Of a stretch of 64,000 nt of DNA, positions 61,949 through 64,000 are shown piece after piece; position 1 is the first letter of the stretch, and each line of letters begins with the position of its first letter. The notes beneath the pieces were generated by a model. It worked only from the letters and a program-made list of their open reading frames with translations, was not told the DNA's origin and made no database searches. Source of the stretch: Solwaraspora sp. WMMA2056. GTDB lineage: Bacteria > Actinomycetota > Actinomycetes > Mycobacteriales > Micromonosporaceae. The DNA lies in NCBI RefSeq assembly GCF_030345095.1, contig NZ_CP128360.1:2976001-3040000 (forward strand), given 5' to 3'. A program made the translations under genes and the position numbers.

Positions 61949-62403
61949 CGGCGTCTCCTTCACTCGATCGTCCGGGTGGCTGGTCGCTGACCGGAGTGGG
62001 CCCGGACCGGCGGATGCGCGGCGGGTCGGGCGGACAGCGACCGCGGTCGGCACGGCAGTCGGCGTCGATCGCGTGCCTCGCGACGGCGGGCGCGGGGTCG
62101 CGCCACGTTCGTCAGCGGGATGCCGGTGCACCTCGGTCGGTCGAACATCGACACTCGTTCGTGATCCCATCGTCCGGTCGAGGTGGCGGTGACGTTGTGC
62201 TCCTGGCACGCTACCGCACGCGATGTAACTGCGCAGGCCCATAACCATCGGCAATCGGACAGCAACTGATACCTGATCGGCCATTGCGAACGATCTTCGG
62301 CTCGCTCCTGGTGTTTGTGCCGTCACCGCGTGCGGCCGCGTCACTCGCCGTACCGTAACGGCGTGAGCTGCGGCGCGACGCCCGAGATCAGGAGGTGGCC
62401 GAG
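61949..62403. other. 455-bp intergenic region
   Basis: Divergent gap between the roadblock gene and the second VOC gene. Frames in it are short and have no protein-like character. The part from about 62215 to 62300 is AT-richer (CCATAACCATCGGCAATCGG) and may hold promoters. TACCGT occurs at 62351-62356, and the ribosome site of the VOC gene is at 62390-62395. No repeat or RNA structure stood out. Confidence 0.5.
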
Positions 62404-62754
62404 GTGGTCAGTCAGTGGGAGAACCTGGTGGTCGATGCCGACGACCCGCCCCGGCTCGCCCGGTGGTGGGCGCAGGCACTCGGCTACCAGATCGTGCACG
62501 AGGCAGCGGACGAGGTGGAGATTCGACAGTCGCCCGACCAGTTGCCCGGTGTGGTGTTCGTCCCGGTGCCGGAGCGCAAGCAACTGAAGAACCGGTTGCA
62601 CATCGACCTGCGCGCGGCCGATCAGGCGGCCGAAGTGGAGCGGCTGGTGGACATGGGGGCCCGACGGGTCGACATCGACCAGGGTGACGTCTCCTGGATC
62701 GTGCTGACCGATCCGGAGGGCAACGAGTTCTGCGTACTCAACGGACGCGGCTGA
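62404..62754 (+). CDS. VOC family protein
   Basis: A 116-residue glyoxalase-fold protein: WENLVVDADDPPRLARWWAQ, then LHIDLRAADQAAEVERLVDM and the C-terminal VLTDPEGNEFCVLN. This pattern is the Glyoxalase_6-like group, common in actinobacteria and of unknown substrate. GTG 62404 was chosen because AGGAGG (62390-62395) is 8 bp upstream; GTG 62395 overlaps that ribosome site. The 3' end overlaps the convergent gene by 17 bp. Confidence 0.88.
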   Translation: MVSQWENLVVDADDPPRLARWWAQALGYQIVHEAADEVEIRQSPDQLPGVVFVPVPERKQLKNRLHIDLRAADQAAEVERLVDMGARRVDIDQGDVSWIVLTDPEGNEFCVLNGRG

Positions 62755-63232
62755 ACCGGCCGGTCCGGTGTGCGCTTCGCCCGCAGGCTCCCGCCGGAAC
62801 CTGCCCACTGGCCCGCTCCACCGCCGTGCGCAGCAGCAGCAGGAACGTCCGGCCGTCCGGGCTGTCGCCGAAGCCGAGCCAGCACGACTCGGCACGGCCA
62901 TGGGCCTGCCAGCGGGCGGTGATCAGCACTCCGTACGGCGTCGGTGCGGCGAGCGTCACCGCGGTGAGGCGCGCCGACCGGGCGTACCCCCGGTGCGGGC
63001 CGTCGCCGGCGCTGAGCAGATGCCGACCGAGCAGGATGTCGAGGCGGTGCCGTACCGTGCCGGTCGACCCGCCGGGCTCGGTGATGGCGGTCAGGCAGCA
63101 GGCACTCGCGCCGGCCAGCTCGCCCATGAGCTGACCGGCGCAGTGCTCCTCGACGGCGTACCGCATCGGCGTCGGGACCTCGGTGATGTGCACGAGCCGG
63201 CTGGTACGGGCCGTCCACCCCTGGTCGACCAC
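62738..63232 (-). CDS. Hypothetical protein, about 164 aa
   Basis: A soluble protein read from GTG 63232 (or ATG MRYAVEE further in). Segments such as AITEPGGSTGTVRHRLDILL, ARLTAVTLAAPTPYGVLITA and SCWLGFGDSPDGRTFLLLLR indicate an alpha/beta domain, and there are several Cys. No family was recognised. A possible promoter TTGACG-N16-TACCCC lies at 63279-63252 on the minus strand, in an AT-rich divergent gap shared with the dGTPase gene. Confidence 0.55.
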   Translation of the reverse strand: MVDQGWTARTSRLVHITEVPTPMRYAVEEHCAGQLMGELAGASACCLTAITEPGGSTGTVRHRLDILLGRHLLSAGDGPHRGYARSARLTAVTLAAPTPYGVLITARWQAHGRAESCWLGFGDSPDGRTFLLLLRTAVERASGQVPAGACGRSAHRTGRFSRVR

Positions 63233-63359
63233 TCTGCGATTGTGAACCGATGGGGTAGGCGCCGAGGGGCCGACGTCAACATTGCGACACAAATACGTAA
63301 TCATCCGGAAATATTTACCTGCCCGTTCCGGTCGGTACCGGGCCGATAGGCTCCGGAAG

Positions 63360-64000
63360 GTGACCCCCTCACCCGTCCGTCCGGCACCCGGCGGCCTCGA
63401 CGACACCGACCGATGGGTGCCCGAGCCGGTGAAGGACACCGGGTACGGACGCAGCCCGTACGAACGGGACCGGGCCCGGGTGCTGCACAGCGCGGGATTT
63501 CGTCGGCTGGCCGCCCGGACCCAGGTGCACACCGCCGAGACCGGCGGTGCCGACGACGTCCCGCGGACCCGGCTCACCCACTCCCTGGAGGTCGCGCAGA
63601 TCGCCCGCGAGATGGGTGCGCGGCTCGGTTGCGAGCCCGACGTGGTCGACGTCGCCGGCCTCGCCCACGACCTCGGCCACCCGCCGTTCGGGCACAACGG
63701 GGAATGGGCACTGCACGACCTGGCCGTCGACATCGGCGGATTCGAGGGCAACGCGCAGACGTTGCGGGTGCTGACCCGGCTGGAGGCCAAGGTGCTGGGG
63801 CCGGACGGCTCCTCGGCCGGGCTGAACCTCACCCGCGCCTCGCTCGACGCGACCTGCAAGTACCCCTGGCCGCGTCAGGCCGATCAGCGCAAGTTCGGAC
63901 TGTACGCCGACGACGAGCCGGTCTTCGCCTGGCTGCGCGCCGGTGCCCCGGAGCCGACGCGGCGCTGCCTGGAGGCCCAGGTGATGGACTGGGCCGACGA
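63360..64000 (+). CDS. dgt: Deoxyguanosinetriphosphate triphosphohydrolase-like protein, truncated by window end
   Basis: The first 213 residues of an HD-domain dNTP triphosphohydrolase; the frame stays open to the window end. The metal-binding histidines and aspartate are visible in [15 protein letters not shown] and [17 protein letters not shown]. The typical Dgt N-terminus [20 protein letters not shown] precedes them. GTG 63360 is 7 nt after TAGGCT, a leaderless signature. In mycobacteria dgt also lies downstream of the glyS region. Confidence 0.93.
   Translation, partial: MTPSPVRPAPGGLDDTDRWVPEPVKDTGYGRSPYERDRARVLHSAGFRRLAARTQVHTAETGGADDVPRTRLTHSLEVAQIAREMGARLGCEPDVVDVAGLAHDLGHPPFGHNGEWALHDLAVDIGGFEGNAQTLRVLTRLEAKVLGPDGSSAGLNLTRASLDATCKYPWPRQADQRKFGLYADDEPVFAWLRAGAPEPTRRCLEAQVMDWAD

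Overview
The window is very GC-rich, densely coded actinobacterial chromosome. Gene content (HrcA with CIRCE, ProS-like GlyS, PPDK, DUF397 protein, LepA, ComEA/ComEC, a GpgP-like phosphatase) and the many genes that begin at GTG/ATG 6-7 nt after a TANNNT box (leaderless transcripts) point to a filamentous actinomycete, most likely Micromonosporaceae. This is an inference from gene content and style, not from a search. No tRNA or rRNA genes, insertion sequences, prophage or CRISPR arrays were seen.

1-6.1 kb is an accessory stretch: a truncated GNAT acetyltransferase, a small membrane protein plus Cro-type regulator with a perfect inverted repeat over its promoter, an MDR oxidoreductase, a hipBA toxin-antitoxin pair behind four operator-like repeats spaced exactly 28 bp apart, an AraC regulator with a glyoxalase-fold protein, a 22-bp inverted repeat, a decayed-looking gene and a DUF397 protein. 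6.1-21.3 kb is housekeeping: pepN, nadD-rsfS-histidine phosphatase, degV, comEA-comEC-holA, rpsT, a phosphotransferase, lepA and a NUDIX hydrolase.

21.3-26.8 kb holds a GlsB-type stress membrane protein, a PhyH dioxygenase, a lytic-transglycosylase-like membrane protein, an enoyl-CoA hydratase, hemW and a DUF4870 protein. 26.9-37.4 kb is a conserved block: CIRCE-hrcA-dnaJ-rsmE-HIT, then phoH-ybeY-corC-(degenerate cytidine deaminase)-era, recO and uppS. The gene order closely follows the lepA-hemW-hrcA-dnaJ2-phoH-era-recO-uppS-zur-smtB-glyS-dgt order remembered from Mycobacterium tuberculosis. 37.4-49.9 kb interrupts that order with accessory modules: a highly structured leader with a three-codon leaderless micro-ORF in front of a small LPEV-repeat protein; a structured leader followed by a FecCD-type ABC importer with a methyltransferase; a Tat-exported PHP phosphoesterase; a TPP-riboswitch-controlled ykoEDC thiamine-precursor ECF transporter; and a DUF318 permease with a His-rich partner.

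50.5-54.2 kb is a zinc homeostasis module: znuA-znuC-znuB behind a perfect Zur-type box, then an SmtB-type ArsR repressor and Zur. The rest carries small membrane proteins, glyS, dusB, ppdK (behind an 18-bp perfect palindrome), a roadblock protein, a second VOC protein, an unknown protein and the start of a dGTPase-like gene cut by the window end.

The observations most likely to be new are the structured RNA leader with micro-ORF at 37.4-37.66 kb, the leader of the ABC importer at 37.95-38.1 kb, the phased hip operator array, and the catalytically dead cytidine deaminase kept in the era operon.
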